Of a DNA stretch of 64,000 nucleotides, positions 25,503 through 34,742 are shown one piece after another. Position 1 is the stretch's first letter. Every line of letters begins with the position of its first letter. Both the position numbers and the translations under genes were made by a program. This DNA is from Peribacillus simplex (GTDB lineage Bacteria > Bacillota > Bacilli > Bacillales > DSM-1321): positions 524,001 to 588,000 of the forward strand of contig NZ_CP126106.1 of NCBI RefSeq assembly GCF_030123325.1, given 5' to 3'. Below the pieces are notes generated by a model. That model searched no databases. It was not told the origin of the DNA and saw nothing but the letters and a program-made list of their open reading frames with translations.

Positions 25503-27267
25503 GGCAAGGACTAAACCGGTCAACTCCTGGAATACGATAAAAAGGATCATTCCCTACTTAGCAACGAATAAAAGCCTGCTATTTTGTGTCCTTTTCATGG
25601 TACTGATAAGCTCGGTTTTGGGATTGCTTGGCCCTTTTCTTGTTGGGATGGCCATTGATGATTATATTGTCACAAGAGATAGCGGGGGGCTGATAAGCCT
25701 TCTTTTCGGACTTCTCGGGGTCTATATATTCTATTCCTTATCCATGTGGCTTCAGAATTATTGGATGATCGGAATCGCGCAGGATACGGTTTATGCAATG
25801 CGCAATCAATTGTTCAAAAAGCTTCACCAGTTGTCCATTCCTTTTTTTGACCGGCGTCAGCATGGTGAATTGATGAGTAGGGTCACGAATGATATAGAAA
25901 ATGTCAGTTCCACTTTGAATAGTTCAGTCATCCAGATTTTTTCCAGTGTTCTGACACTGGTCGGGACAATCGGAGTTATGCTGTATTTGAGCCCTTTATT
26001 AACTGTTTTAACCTTATTAATCGTTCCTCTTATGTTCTTCGGTCTGAGATGGATAACAAACCGGACGGGAAAGCTGTTTAAACAACAGCAGAAGAATCTT
26101 GGTGAACTGAATGGTTTTATAGAAGAAACGATTTCAGGACAACGGATCGTGAAGGCTTTTTCACAGGAAGATATAGTGATCCGGGATTTTGTCATCAGGA
26201 GTGAAAATTTAAAGAAAGCTGGTTTCTTATCACAATCATACTCTGGGCTGATTCCGAAATTGATGAATTTACTGAACAACTTAAGCTTTACGGTAATAGC
26301 CGCTGTCGGCGGGTTTTTGGCGCTGAGTGGCATAGGGACGGTTTCCATCGGGGTCATTGTCATTTTCACCGAGTATTCAAGGCAATTCACCCGTCCGCTC
26401 AATGACCTCGCTAACCAATTCAATACACTTCTCTCGGCTGTTGCCGGTGCGGAGCGGGTTTTCACCATACTTGATGAAAAAGAAGAGGAAGTGGATGAGA
26501 AACAGGCCTCTGAGCTTCGTGATATCCGTGGTGAGGTGGAATTTGAGGGTGTTTCCTTTTCGTATAATGATGAGGAGCAAACGATATATGATGTTGATTT
26601 CCGTGCGGAAAAAGGGGAGACCATCGCGCTTGTAGGTCCCACTGGGGCAGGTAAGACTACGATCATTAACCTTATTGCCCGTTTTTACGAGCCGAACAGC
26701 GGCCGGATATTGATTGATGGCCAGGATATCCAACAGGTGACGAGGTCCAGTCTCCGTAAGCACATGGGCTTCGTTTTACAAGATTCTTTTTTGTTTCAAG
26801 GTACGATTCGTGAAAATATCCGCTACGGTCGACTGGATGCCGAAGATGAAGAAGTGGTGGATGCAGCGAAGCTTGCCAATGCCCATTCCTTTATCATGAA
26901 ATTGCCGGATCGGTATGATACCATCTTGAATCAGGATGGCAGTGGGATAAGCCAGGGACAACGCCAGCTATTATCGATTGCCAGGGCTATTCTAGCCGAT
27001 CCCGTTCTCTTGATTTTGGATGAAGCTACAAGTAGCATAGATACGATTACAGAGCTTAAAATCCAGGAGGCTTTACACCGTTTGATGGAGGGGAGGACAA
27101 GTTTTGTCATTGCCCACAGATTGAATACAATTCAGCAAAGTGACCAAATCCTTGTTCTTGATGAAGGAAGGATCATTGAAAAGGGATCCCATGAAGAATT
27201 GTTGCGGCAGAGGGGTTTTTATTATGAACTGTTTCGCAGTTCATTAAGGGGAAACCAGATTGGATGA
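25477..27267 (+). CDS. ABC exporter half-transporter, catalytic partner
   Basis: 596 aa with six membrane helices and a nucleotide-binding domain: Walker A GPTGAGKT near 387, Walker B LLILDEATS with the catalytic Glu, and VIAHRL with the switch His. The signature is altered (ISQGQRQ for LSGGQ), matching the degenerate site formed with the other subunit. TTG at 25477, 7 bp behind GAGGAGGGG, is the likely start and overlaps the first gene by 26 bp. YfiC-like. Confidence 0.9.
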   Translation: MSPRTSPDKARTKPVNSWNTIKRIIPYLATNKSLLFCVLFMVLISSVLGLLGPFLVGMAIDDYIVTRDSGGLISLLFGLLGVYIFYSLSMWLQNYWMIGIAQDTVYAMRNQLFKKLHQLSIPFFDRRQHGELMSRVTNDIENVSSTLNSSVIQIFSSVLTLVGTIGVMLYLSPLLTVLTLLIVPLMFFGLRWITNRTGKLFKQQQKNLGELNGFIEETISGQRIVKAFSQEDIVIRDFVIRSENLKKAGFLSQSYSGLIPKLMNLLNNLSFTVIAAVGGFLALSGIGTVSIGVIVIFTEYSRQFTRPLNDLANQFNTLLSAVAGAERVFTILDEKEEEVDEKQASELRDIRGEVEFEGVSFSYNDEEQTIYDVDFRAEKGETIALVGPTGAGKTTIINLIARFYEPNSGRILIDGQDIQQVTRSSLRKHMGFVLQDSFLFQGTIRENIRYGRLDAEDEEVVDAAKLANAHSFIMKLPDRYDTILNQDGSGISQGQRQLLSIARAILADPVLLILDEATSSIDTITELKIQEALHRLMEGRTSFVIAHRLNTIQQSDQILVLDEGRIIEKGSHEELLRQRGFYYELFRSSLRGNQIG

Positions 27268-27275
27268 AGAAAGAA

Positions 27276-27303
27276 TGTGTGCCGTCAGGGCGCACATTTT
27301 TTG
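27276..27303 (+). terminator. terminator of the ABC exporter operon
   Basis: TGTGTGCC-GTCAG-GGCGCACA followed by TTTTTT, just after the second exporter gene. Confidence 0.8.
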
Positions 27304-27561
27304 TGTTGGTCCCCATTATTAGGATATTAAACTTGGGGATTGCATTCTATTCATATAATGAAAAACCTTCTAAAAAATGTGGATTTTTCACCCAATACGG
27401 CTTTATAAAGCGTGAAAATCATCAATTCCATCTTGGTGGGAACCGAGGGAATTATCGACAAAATAATGGAAAATACTTTACAAATTGACTAGTTTGCTAT
27501 TGCTAAAAAACCTTAAGGTAACATATAATTCAGAATATATATAAAATTCTTTAAATTTAAT

Positions 27562-27590
27562 GGGCTAGGGGAGGAATATAGCCCTGGCCC
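27562..27590 (+). promoter_or_regulatory. leader hairpin upstream of cstA
   Basis: GGGCTAGGG and CCCTGGCCC can form a 9-bp stem with one wobble pair around an 11-nt loop. There is no immediate T tract. It sits 58 bp before the cstA start. The rest of 27304-27647 shows no gene. Confidence 0.35.
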
Positions 27591-27647
27591 CTTATGAATG
27601 AGGTTTTTTATAGTTGCAACCAGTTCAATAGAGAGGAGATGGAAAAA

Positions 27648-29702
27648 ATGAAAACGCTTAAATCGGTCATCCTTTGGGGGATCATATCTGCGTTGGGTGC
27701 GGTGAGTTTTGGTTTCGTCGCGCTAAACCGGGGGGAAAGCATCAATGCCATGTGGATTGTCACTGCAGCACTCTGTGTTTATTCAATTGCATACCGCTTT
27801 TATAGTAAATTCATTGCACGGAAAGTGTTTGAGCTAGATGACAATCGCCAGACTCCATCTGAAGCGAATAATGATGGGAAAGATTATGTTCCTACAAACA
27901 AATGGGTGTTGTTTGGTCACCATTTTGCAGCGATTGCCGGAGCTGGCCCTCTCGTTGGTCCCATCCTTGCAGCGCAAATGGGATATCTGCCAGGGACACT
28001 ATGGCTTGTAGTCGGAGTTGTATTGGCTGGTGCCGTACAGGATTTTATCATTCTCTTCGGTTCGATGCGCCGTAACGGCAAATCATTGGGAGAGATGATC
28101 AAGGAGGAAATTGGACCGATTACAGGCTTGATAGCGATGATCGGTATCCTGGGTATCATGATCATTTTATTAGCGGTTCTTGCCCTGGTTGTCGTAAAGG
28201 CGCTCGTGGGAAGTCCGTGGGGGATGTTCACGATTGCCTCGACCATACCGATCGCTGTGCTTATGGGCATTTACATGCGCTATATAAGGCCTGGACGGGT
28301 TGGCGAAGGATCGATTATCGGAATCATACTATTGATGCTCGCGTTATATTTCGGTCGCTTTGTATCAGAGAGCGCAACATTGGCGCCAATGTTCACTTTC
28401 AGTGGGGAAACGATAGCCATCATGTTGATTGTATACGGATTCGTTGCCTCCGTTTTGCCTGTATGGATGTTATTGGCACCGCGTGATTACTTAAGTACAT
28501 TCTTGAAAATCGGTACGATCATCGGGCTTGCACTTGGTATCTTTATTGTCATGCCGAGCCTTGAAATGCCTGCCGTCACTCAATTCATCGATGGAACAGG
28601 ACCCGTATTTTCCGGAAACTTATTCCCGTTCCTATTCATTACGATCGCTTGTGGGGCGGTATCAGGTTTCCATGCACTCGTTTCTTCAGGAACAACTCCT
28701 AAAATGATCGAACGTGAATCCCATTCACGTCCAATTGGATACGGGGCGATGTTGACTGAATCCTTTGTAGCCATCATGGCGATGATAGCAGCTTGTGTAC
28801 TGACTCCTGGTATCTATTTTGCCATTAATAGCCCGGGTGCCGTTGTGGGAACGGAGCCAGCACAAGTGGCTGCCACGATATCCGATTGGGGTTTCATTTT
28901 GACACCTGAGATGATTACCGGACTTGCTGACGATGTTGGGGAAGAGACCATTATATCCCGTACTGGAGGAGCTCCAACCTTTGCTATCGGCATGGCCCAT
29001 ATCTTTTCGCAAGTGATTGGCGGAGCATCCCTGATGGCGTTCTGGTATCATTTCGCGATCCTGTTCGAGGCATTGTTCATATTGACCACCATTGATGCTG
29101 GAACCAGGGTAGGGCGTTTTATGATACAGGATATAATCGGGACCTTTTACAAACCTTTTGCCGAAACGAATAAATGGCTGCCCAATATTATTGCGACTGC
29201 CATTTGTGTAATCGGCTGGGGGTACTTCCTTTATCAAGGGGTCATTGATCCTCTTGGCGGAATCAACACCCTTTGGCCATTGTTTGGAATTGCGAATCAA
29301 ATGCTTTCCGCCATTGCGTTGCTGCTTGGGACGACGGTCCTTTTCAAAATGGGCAAAAAAGCGTACACATGGGTCACTCTTGTCCCTACTACATTCTTGT
29401 TGATAGTGACCATGACGGCTGGGTGGCAAAAGCTGTTTCACGAAAACCCCGCTATTGGCTTTTTGGCACATAAGGATAAGTTTAAAGCTGCCTATGATAA
29501 TGGGGAAATTCTTGCTCCGGCAGCTAACCTTGCCGAGATGAAACGGGTTATCGTCAATGATTATGTGGATGCTGCCCTATGTGCCATCTTCATGATCGTG
29601 GTGATCACGGTCCTGATTTCCGCCATTAGGTTATGGATAAAAGTCTTGAAGAACCAAAAAATAGATTTACATGAAACACCTTATGTATCAAGGACGTCAT
29701 AA
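27648..29702 (+). CDS. cstA: CstA-family carbon starvation transporter
   Basis: 684 aa integral membrane protein with about 16 to 18 hydrophobic segments. The CstA signature region GHHFAAIAGAGPLVGPILAAQ is present. Family members take up pyruvate or peptides when carbon is scarce. The ATG at 27648 has AGAGGAG 9 bp upstream. A cre-like sequence TGAAAACGCTTAAA (13 of 14) overlaps the start codon. It is followed at once by its YbdD partner, as in E. coli cstA-ybdD and btsT-yjiX. Confidence 0.93.
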   Translation: MKTLKSVILWGIISALGAVSFGFVALNRGESINAMWIVTAALCVYSIAYRFYSKFIARKVFELDDNRQTPSEANNDGKDYVPTNKWVLFGHHFAAIAGAGPLVGPILAAQMGYLPGTLWLVVGVVLAGAVQDFIILFGSMRRNGKSLGEMIKEEIGPITGLIAMIGILGIMIILLAVLALVVVKALVGSPWGMFTIASTIPIAVLMGIYMRYIRPGRVGEGSIIGIILLMLALYFGRFVSESATLAPMFTFSGETIAIMLIVYGFVASVLPVWMLLAPRDYLSTFLKIGTIIGLALGIFIVMPSLEMPAVTQFIDGTGPVFSGNLFPFLFITIACGAVSGFHALVSSGTTPKMIERESHSRPIGYGAMLTESFVAIMAMIAACVLTPGIYFAINSPGAVVGTEPAQVAATISDWGFILTPEMITGLADDVGEETIISRTGGAPTFAIGMAHIFSQVIGGASLMAFWYHFAILFEALFILTTIDAGTRVGRFMIQDIIGTFYKPFAETNKWLPNIIATAICVIGWGYFLYQGVIDPLGGINTLWPLFGIANQMLSAIALLLGTTVLFKMGKKAYTWVTLVPTTFLLIVTMTAGWQKLFHENPAIGFLAHKDKFKAAYDNGEILAPAANLAEMKRVIVNDYVDAALCAIFMIVVITVLISAIRLWIKVLKNQKIDLHETPYVSRTS
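27649..27662 (+). promoter_or_regulatory. cre-like site over the cstA start
   Basis: TGAAAACGCTTAAA matches TGWAANCGNTNWCA except for one position. CcpA repression of a carbon starvation gene would be sensible, but a coding-region coincidence cannot be excluded. Confidence 0.4.
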
Positions 29703-29715
29703 GGGAGGGAAGGCA

Positions 29716-29919
29716 ATGTTGAAAAGATTGATTAAAATTCTCAGCTACAGAAAGCAATTCGTCAGTTTGCTAGTCGGCGTGCCAAGTTATGATACTTATG
29801 TGGCCCATATGAAAATGCATCATCCTGAAGACCCTGTGAAAACCAGGAAAGAATTTTTCTGTGAAGCCCAGGATGAGCGGTATAATGCTAAGGGTGGAAA
29901 AGTGTCTCGTTGCTGCTAA
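29716..29919 (+). CDS. YbdD/YjiX-family small protein
   Basis: 67 aa with VGVPSYDTYVAHMKMHHPEDP and the tail GGKVSRCC, typical of YbdD/YjiX. These proteins are encoded beside CstA-type transporters and are needed for their activity in E. coli. The ATG at 29716 has AGGGAGGGA upstream, 13 bp after cstA. The C-terminal Cys pair is a visible oddity of this small family. Confidence 0.85.
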   Translation: MLKRLIKILSYRKQFVSLLVGVPSYDTYVAHMKMHHPEDPVKTRKEFFCEAQDERYNAKGGKVSRCC

Positions 29920-29935
29920 CTGAATATCTTTTGAA

Positions 29936-29962
29936 GGGCCCTCAATAGGAGGGTCCTTTTTT
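29936..29962 (+). terminator. cstA operon terminator
   Basis: GGGCCCTC and GAGGGTCC with six T residues. Confidence 0.8.
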
Positions 29963-30087
29963 AATGGGGTTTTTTAGGACGGGACATAAGTAGAGGGGGA
30001 AATGTAATGGGAATGGAGTCGTGAAATTGGTGAAATGTATTTTTAAAACGAAAAAACCCATTATTTCTGATCCTTTATTCATATTGA

Positions 30088-30104
30088 TGTGATATAACCT
30101 CACA
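30088..30104 (+). promoter_or_regulatory. GlnR/TnrA box 1 upstream of amtB
   Basis: TGTGATATAACCTCACA fits TGTNA-N7-TNACA exactly. Its position, about 120 bp before the start codon, suits an activating TnrA site. Confidence 0.8.
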
Positions 30105-30178
30105 TATTTTCGTGAAAAATAAAAATTAAGTTGAATTTTTAGAAAATTAAGTATATGATAAAAAACATAACATTTAAG

Positions 30179-30195
30179 TGTTAATAAACATAACA
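30179..30195 (+). promoter_or_regulatory. GlnR/TnrA box 2 upstream of amtB
   Basis: TGTTAATAAACATAACA also fits TGTNA-N7-TNACA. It lies 30 bp before the amtB start, after a TATGAT -10-like element at 30154, so it probably sits downstream of the promoter and would serve repression by GlnR. B. subtilis nrgAB has a comparable two-site arrangement. Confidence 0.7.
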
Positions 30196-30224
30196 TATAT
30201 ATAAAACAAGGGGGAAAAAACAGT

Positions 30225-31439
30225 ATGCAAATGGCGGATTCGGTATTCATGTTTTTGGCGACGATGATGGTTTGGCTAATGACACCAGGGATTGCCCTAT
30301 TTTATGGAGGGATGGTAAAAAGTAAAAATGTCCTGAATACGGCAATGCATAGTTACATGCCACTGGCTGTTATTTCGATTCTTTGGGTGCTTATTGGATA
30401 TTCATTATCATTTTCACCTGGTAATACATTTCTAGGCGGTCTGGACTGGGTTGGGTTAAAGGATGTAGGCTTTGCACCTGGACCATACAGCGAAACAATT
30501 CCTCATAGTTTGTTCATGTTATTCCAAATGACTTTTGCCGTGTTAACAGTCTCGATCATTGCAGGTGGCATTGCCGAGCGGATGAAGTTTTCAGCATTCC
30601 TGATTTTTACGATCCTTTGGTCTTTATTCGTATACGCTCCCGTTGCACACTGGGTATGGGGAGGCGGCTGGTTAGCGGAATTGGGTGCGCTTGACTTTGC
30701 AGGTGGCAACGTCGTCCATATTTCTTCAGGGGTTGCGGGTCTGGTTTTAGCGATCATGTTAGGTAAAAGAAAAGAGTCGGGTGACAGTGCACCACATAAT
30801 CTTCCTTTAACATTCCTCGGAGGTTCATTAATTTGGTTCGGGTGGTACGGCTTCAACGTCGGAAGTGCATTGACAATCAATGAAGTGGCGATGAATGTAT
30901 TCGTTAATACAGCAGTTGCAGCTGCTGCTGGTATCATAGGCTGGCTGATCGTTGAGTATATGGCTAATAAAAAGGCAACATTGCTGGGTGCGGTATCCGG
31001 AGCCATTTCTGGCTTGGTAGCCATTACACCTGCTTGTGGATTCGTAACCACTGCCTCTTCCATCATCATTGGTGTCGTCGGCGGTGCCGTATGTTTCTGG
31101 GGCGTATTCTTCCTGAAGAATAAACTGGGTTACGACGATGCACTTGATGCTTTTGGATTACATGGGATCGGTGGGACATGGGGAGGCATCGCCACAGGTT
31201 TGTTTGCGACCACTTCCGTAAATGAAAGCGGGGCAAATGGTTTATTCTATGGCGATTTCAACTTATTGTGGAAACAGCTTGTAGCGATCGTCGCGACATA
31301 TATTTTCGTTGCCGTGGTCACTTATATCGTTGCGAAAGTCATAAACCTTTTCGTGCCGTTGCGTGTCAGTGAAGAAGATGAGTCAATGGGGCTTGATCTT
31401 ACACTTCATGGAGAAAAGGCTTATCACGAATCCATTTAA
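30225..31439 (+). CDS. amtB: ammonium transporter
   Basis: 404 aa, eleven predicted membrane helices. Diagnostic segments include FYGGMVKSKNVLN, GGIAERMK, the twin-His lining region in DAFGLHGIGGTWGG, and AHWVWGGGWL. It imports ammonium and is expected to be gated by the PII protein encoded next. Ribosome site AAGGGGG. Two GlnR/TnrA boxes precede it, so expression should rise in nitrogen limitation. Confidence 0.96.
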   Translation: MQMADSVFMFLATMMVWLMTPGIALFYGGMVKSKNVLNTAMHSYMPLAVISILWVLIGYSLSFSPGNTFLGGLDWVGLKDVGFAPGPYSETIPHSLFMLFQMTFAVLTVSIIAGGIAERMKFSAFLIFTILWSLFVYAPVAHWVWGGGWLAELGALDFAGGNVVHISSGVAGLVLAIMLGKRKESGDSAPHNLPLTFLGGSLIWFGWYGFNVGSALTINEVAMNVFVNTAVAAAAGIIGWLIVEYMANKKATLLGAVSGAISGLVAITPACGFVTTASSIIIGVVGGAVCFWGVFFLKNKLGYDDALDAFGLHGIGGTWGGIATGLFATTSVNESGANGLFYGDFNLLWKQLVAIVATYIFVAVVTYIVAKVINLFVPLRVSEEDESMGLDLTLHGEKAYHESI

Positions 31440-31453
31440 AAGGGGGGGCTCAT

Positions 31454-31816
31454 ATGTCCGAGGTTTTAACGAAAATAGAAATCATTACTCGTCCAATCAA
31501 GTTTGAACAATTCAAAGCGGAACTTGCAAAAATAGGCGTAAGCGGAATGACAGTTTCGGAAGTAAAAGGAACGGGTCTTCAGAAAAGTTATGTGGAAACA
31601 TATAGAGGCAGAAATCGTGAAATGTCATTGCATGACCGAATGAAAATCGAAATCGTCGTGTGTGAGGTGCCAGTTCAGGATGTTGTGGATGTAGCAAGGA
31701 AGTTCTTGAGTACCGGTAAGCCTGGGGACGGTAAAATCTTCATATATGAATTGGCGAATGTTGTGAATATCCGGACCGGAAAAGAAGGTCATGATGCGTT
31801 AAAGAATGATATCTGA
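31454..31816 (+). CDS. glnK: PII-family nitrogen regulator
   Basis: 120 aa PII trimer subunit. ITRPIKFEQFKAEL and STGKPGDGKIFIYEL match the family. The T-loop reads SYVETYRGRNREMSL: Tyr46 is retained but position 51, uridylylated in enterobacteria, is Arg, so control by uridylylation at that site is excluded. It starts 14 bp after amtB behind AAGGGGGGG and should bind AmtB to regulate ammonium flux. Confidence 0.93.
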   Translation: MSEVLTKIEIITRPIKFEQFKAELAKIGVSGMTVSEVKGTGLQKSYVETYRGRNREMSLHDRMKIEIVVCEVPVQDVVDVARKFLSTGKPGDGKIFIYELANVVNIRTGKEGHDALKNDI

Positions 31817-31875
31817 TGCTGTGATTAATTCGGCCGTATGTGCCGGATACAGTGGATAAGGAAAGGGAGCTGAAA

Positions 31876-32058
31876 ATGGGGAGACTGGTCCGAATTGTTA
31901 ATGCGAAAAAACAAAAGATCGTTAATACGCTCATTTCAGAGGATGTATATCAACCTGATGACCGACCCTTTTTATTGGAATTGCCACTGAAGAACTTAGA
32001 AGAGATATTATCCCTTCGAATAAAATCCTCGTTTCAAAATCCCCGTTTTAAAAAATAA
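31876..32058 (+). CDS. FbpA-like small basic protein
   Basis: 60 aa, strongly basic. The pattern MGRLVRIVNAKKQKIVNTLI followed by a central D-R and LPLKNLEEIL resembles the Fur-regulated basic protein FbpA family. The ATG at 31876 is preferred to 31840 because AAAGGAAAGGG precedes it. It is 59 bp after glnK with no terminator between, and there is no Fur box nearby, which would be odd for an iron-sparing FbpA. The family match is from memory of the pattern. Confidence 0.5.
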   Translation: MGRLVRIVNAKKQKIVNTLISEDVYQPDDRPFLLELPLKNLEEILSLRIKSSFQNPRFKK

Positions 32059-32396
32059 CCTTTCAGCCGTTATCCAATAAAGGGAGAGCGGCTTCTTTAT
32101 GCTTTGATGCCCAACCTCGGCTATGGGGATTATATGTTAGGTATAAGGAAGCTTTTTTCTAGAATCCCCCATGGAAATCAGGGCGCTTTCCAACTATAAT
32201 GAATAAGGATATAAATTTAAATACGATTTTTTTGCTTTTTTTGACGTTTTTCGCTTAGTTACTTCCATTTTTCTTTATTTTGCGAAACGCGAATTCAAAA
32301 AAATGTAAGTTTTCCAGAAAACGATGAATTATTTCATGAATGCCCTGTTTAATAATAGGGAAATTATTAATATGTTCTTTTAAGAGGTGAAAGGAA
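32059..32396. other. A/T-rich intergenic region
   Basis: No gene seen. A weak hairpin AGCCG/CGGCT near 32067-32095 may terminate the amtB run. A small palindrome GTTTTCCAGAAAAC occurs at 32309-32322. Confidence 0.4.
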
Positions 32397-33047
32397 ATGG
32401 ATCAATTTACGGTCGAATCCGTTTTGAATATCATCAGGGAGTTTGTACCGAAGGATGCTTCAATTTCTGTGGCTGATTCTGAAAAATACATTTATTATCA
32501 ACCGAGCAAACAAGTTGACTTAAGAATAAAACCGGGTGATTTAATCAGTGAAAAAACGGCGACATATAAAGCGTTGAGTGTTCGTAAAAAAATAGGGGTG
32601 CAAGTTGAAAGTAATGTATTTGGCGTACCTTACTATGGGCTGAGTGTTCCTATAATGGACGAGGGCAATCCTTTAGGGGCGGTAACGGCCATCTTGCCGT
32701 CAAAGCCATTAATTTTACCGACATCATTCTTGACCATTAAAACAGATGACCGCTGGATACCGCTTCCATATGATGAAATAATGTATTTGGAAGCTCAAAA
32801 TAGGAAAACTAAGATTCAGTCCGAACGTGTGAGTGGATTTCATAAAATGAACTTAAGTGAACTGGAATTCATTTTACCTAGTGATTTATTCATTCGCGTG
32901 CATCGTTCGTACATCGTCAATATCAATTATATACAAGAGATCCTTCCCGATTTTCATTCTACATTTTTACTGATAATGAAAGACAATTCCAAAATCCAGG
33001 TCAGTCAAACATATGCAAGTCAATTTAGAAGGGCTTTGGGGTTTTAG
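32397..33047 (+). CDS. LytTR regulator with YfmS-like sensory domain
   Basis: 216 aa. Residues about 10-110 (VADSEKYIYYQP, RIKPGDLISEKTATYKAL, FGVPYYGLSVPIMDEGNPLGAV) resemble the small-molecule sensing domain found in short chemoreceptors such as YfmS. Residues about 120-216 are a LytTR DNA-binding domain (IMYLEAQNRKTKI, LFIRVHRSYIVNINYI). It has no phospho-acceptor receiver domain and no membrane segment, so it is probably a one-component regulator. It lies 130 bp before the acetyl-CoA hydrolase/transferase gene, the most likely target. Confidence 0.75.
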   Translation: MDQFTVESVLNIIREFVPKDASISVADSEKYIYYQPSKQVDLRIKPGDLISEKTATYKALSVRKKIGVQVESNVFGVPYYGLSVPIMDEGNPLGAVTAILPSKPLILPTSFLTIKTDDRWIPLPYDEIMYLEAQNRKTKIQSERVSGFHKMNLSELEFILPSDLFIRVHRSYIVNINYIQEILPDFHSTFLLIMKDNSKIQVSQTYASQFRRALGF

Positions 33048-33178
33048 TGATTCTCCTTTGTGTGAAAAAAATGCTGGTTTATGCTCTATTTAAGGCTTTT
33101 CATTCAGAATCGAATGTGATGATTACACAGGATTGGTAAAATTAAGTGTAAGAAAAGCGAAAAATGGGGGTCTTTTGT

Positions 33179-34705
33179 ATGAACGAAAGCGTTTTCAAAA
33201 AAATTCGCAACGAACAATTTAAGGGGAAAGTAGTTACAGCGGAAGAAGCAGCTTCATGGATTAAAGATGGGATGAAACTCGGTATGAGCGGATTTACCCG
33301 TGCTGGGGATGCTAAAGTTATTCCGATGGCTCTAGTTGAAAGGGCTAAAACTGAAAAATTCAAAGTTGACGTATATACAGGTGCCTCATTAGGACCGGAA
33401 GTCGATCAACATATGGCGGAAGCGGGTATCATAAACAAACGTTTGCCGTTCCAAGCGGATAAAGGCATTCGCAATAAAATCAATGCTGATGAAGTCACTT
33501 ATGTGGATCAGCATTTATCTCATACAGCTGAACAAGTTCGTCAGGGCATTGTCGGCCCTATAGATTTTGCAATCATCGAAGCATTGGCGATTACGGAAGA
33601 TGGATTAATCATCCCGACAACTTCTGTAGGAAACTCAGCCATATTCGTTCAAGAAGCTAAACATGTAATCATTGAATTGAACGTGTCCCATCCAGAAGGA
33701 TTGGAAGGGATGCATGATATATACACACCAGCTAAACAAGGGGAACGCGAACCGATCCCTATGACTAAAGCAAGTGATCGCCTTGGATCGATCGGTATTG
33801 CGGTTGATCCTGAAAAAGTAATGGGAATCGTCGTTTCCACGGATCTTGATGCACCTTCTACAATCGTGCCGCCGGATGAAGAAACAGCAACAATCGCCAA
33901 CCACCTTATTAACTTCCTTCGTGAAGAAATCAAGGCTGGCCGTTTAACTGAAAGCCTTGCTCCGCTTCAGTCGGGTGTAGGTTCAGTCGCAAATGCAGTA
34001 TTCGCTGGCTTCCTTGATTCTGAATTTAAAGATTTGGAAGTTTATTCAGAAGTGCTGCAAGATGCGGTATTTGATTTAATCGATGCTGGAAAAGTTAAAT
34101 TCGCTTCGGGTTGTTCGATTACATTAGCTGAAGAAAAAGGTAAACAAGTTTACGGTGAGCTTGAAAAATACCGTGATAAACTAGTTCTTCGTCCACAAGA
34201 AATATCTAACCATCCTGAAATCATCCGTCGCCTTGGCTTGATTTCAATCAATACAGCGTTAGAGTGTGATATCTACGGTAACGTGAACTCGACACATGTT
34301 TCTGGGACAAGAATGATGAATGGAATCGGTGGATCTGGTGATTTTGCCCGTAACTCACGCCTAGGCATTTTCGTAACGAAATCATATGCAAAAGGCGGCA
34401 AAATTTCTAGTATCGTTCCTTTCGTTTCACATGTGGATCATACTGAACATGATGTGGATGTATTAGTGACAGAGCAAGGGATCGCTGATTTACGTGGTTT
34501 GGCACCAAAAGAACGCGTAGAGTTAATCATAGAAAACTGTGCGCATCCTGACTACCGTCCACAGCTTCGTGCATACTTCTCTGAAGCTGTTGCGCAAACT
34601 GGCGGGCATCAAACTCCACACATTCTTGAAAAAGCATTTTCATGGCATACAAACCTAGCTAAAAACGGTACGATGCTTGAAGCAGTACTTCAAGATCAAA
34701 AATAA
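33179..34705 (+). CDS. acetyl-CoA hydrolase/transferase family (acetate CoA-transferase)
   Basis: 508 aa from the ATG at 33179 (TGGGGG 8 bp upstream). It is of the class I CoA-transferase family near AarC/Cat1. The glutamate that carries the CoA thioester is expected in NTALECDIYGN, and GIGGSGDFARNS follows as in succinyl-CoA:acetate CoA-transferases. It would activate acetate or a similar short acid by transfer from succinyl-CoA or another CoA donor. A cre-like site covers codons 2-6. Confidence 0.85.
   Translation: MNESVFKKIRNEQFKGKVVTAEEAASWIKDGMKLGMSGFTRAGDAKVIPMALVERAKTEKFKVDVYTGASLGPEVDQHMAEAGIINKRLPFQADKGIRNKINADEVTYVDQHLSHTAEQVRQGIVGPIDFAIIEALAITEDGLIIPTTSVGNSAIFVQEAKHVIIELNVSHPEGLEGMHDIYTPAKQGEREPIPMTKASDRLGSIGIAVDPEKVMGIVVSTDLDAPSTIVPPDEETATIANHLINFLREEIKAGRLTESLAPLQSGVGSVANAVFAGFLDSEFKDLEVYSEVLQDAVFDLIDAGKVKFASGCSITLAEEKGKQVYGELEKYRDKLVLRPQEISNHPEIIRRLGLISINTALECDIYGNVNSTHVSGTRMMNGIGGSGDFARNSRLGIFVTKSYAKGGKISSIVPFVSHVDHTEHDVDVLVTEQGIADLRGLAPKERVELIIENCAHPDYRPQLRAYFSEAVAQTGGHQTPHILEKAFSWHTNLAKNGTMLEAVLQDQK
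33184..33197 (+). promoter_or_regulatory. cre-like site at the CoA-transferase start
   Basis: CGAAAGCGTTTTCA differs from TGWAANCGNTNWCA only in its first base. Its position just inside the gene would suit roadblock repression by CcpA. Confidence 0.5.
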
Positions 34706-34712
34706 GACTCAA

Positions 34713-34742
34713 AAAACCCCGCCAATACAGCGGGGTTTTTTT
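34713..34742 (+). terminator. CoA-transferase gene terminator
   Basis: CCCCGC-CAATACA-GCGGGG with flanking A and T runs. The following 34743-35020 is A/T-rich and shows nothing further. Confidence 0.85.

Noticed and set aside
25857..26666. 269-codon minus-strand ORF inside the second ABC exporter gene
   Set aside because: It is a shadow of the coding strand; the sense frame has all ABC motifs.
27264..27488. 74-codon ORF after the ABC exporter
   Set aside because: It overlaps the exporter's terminator and has no protein-like features.
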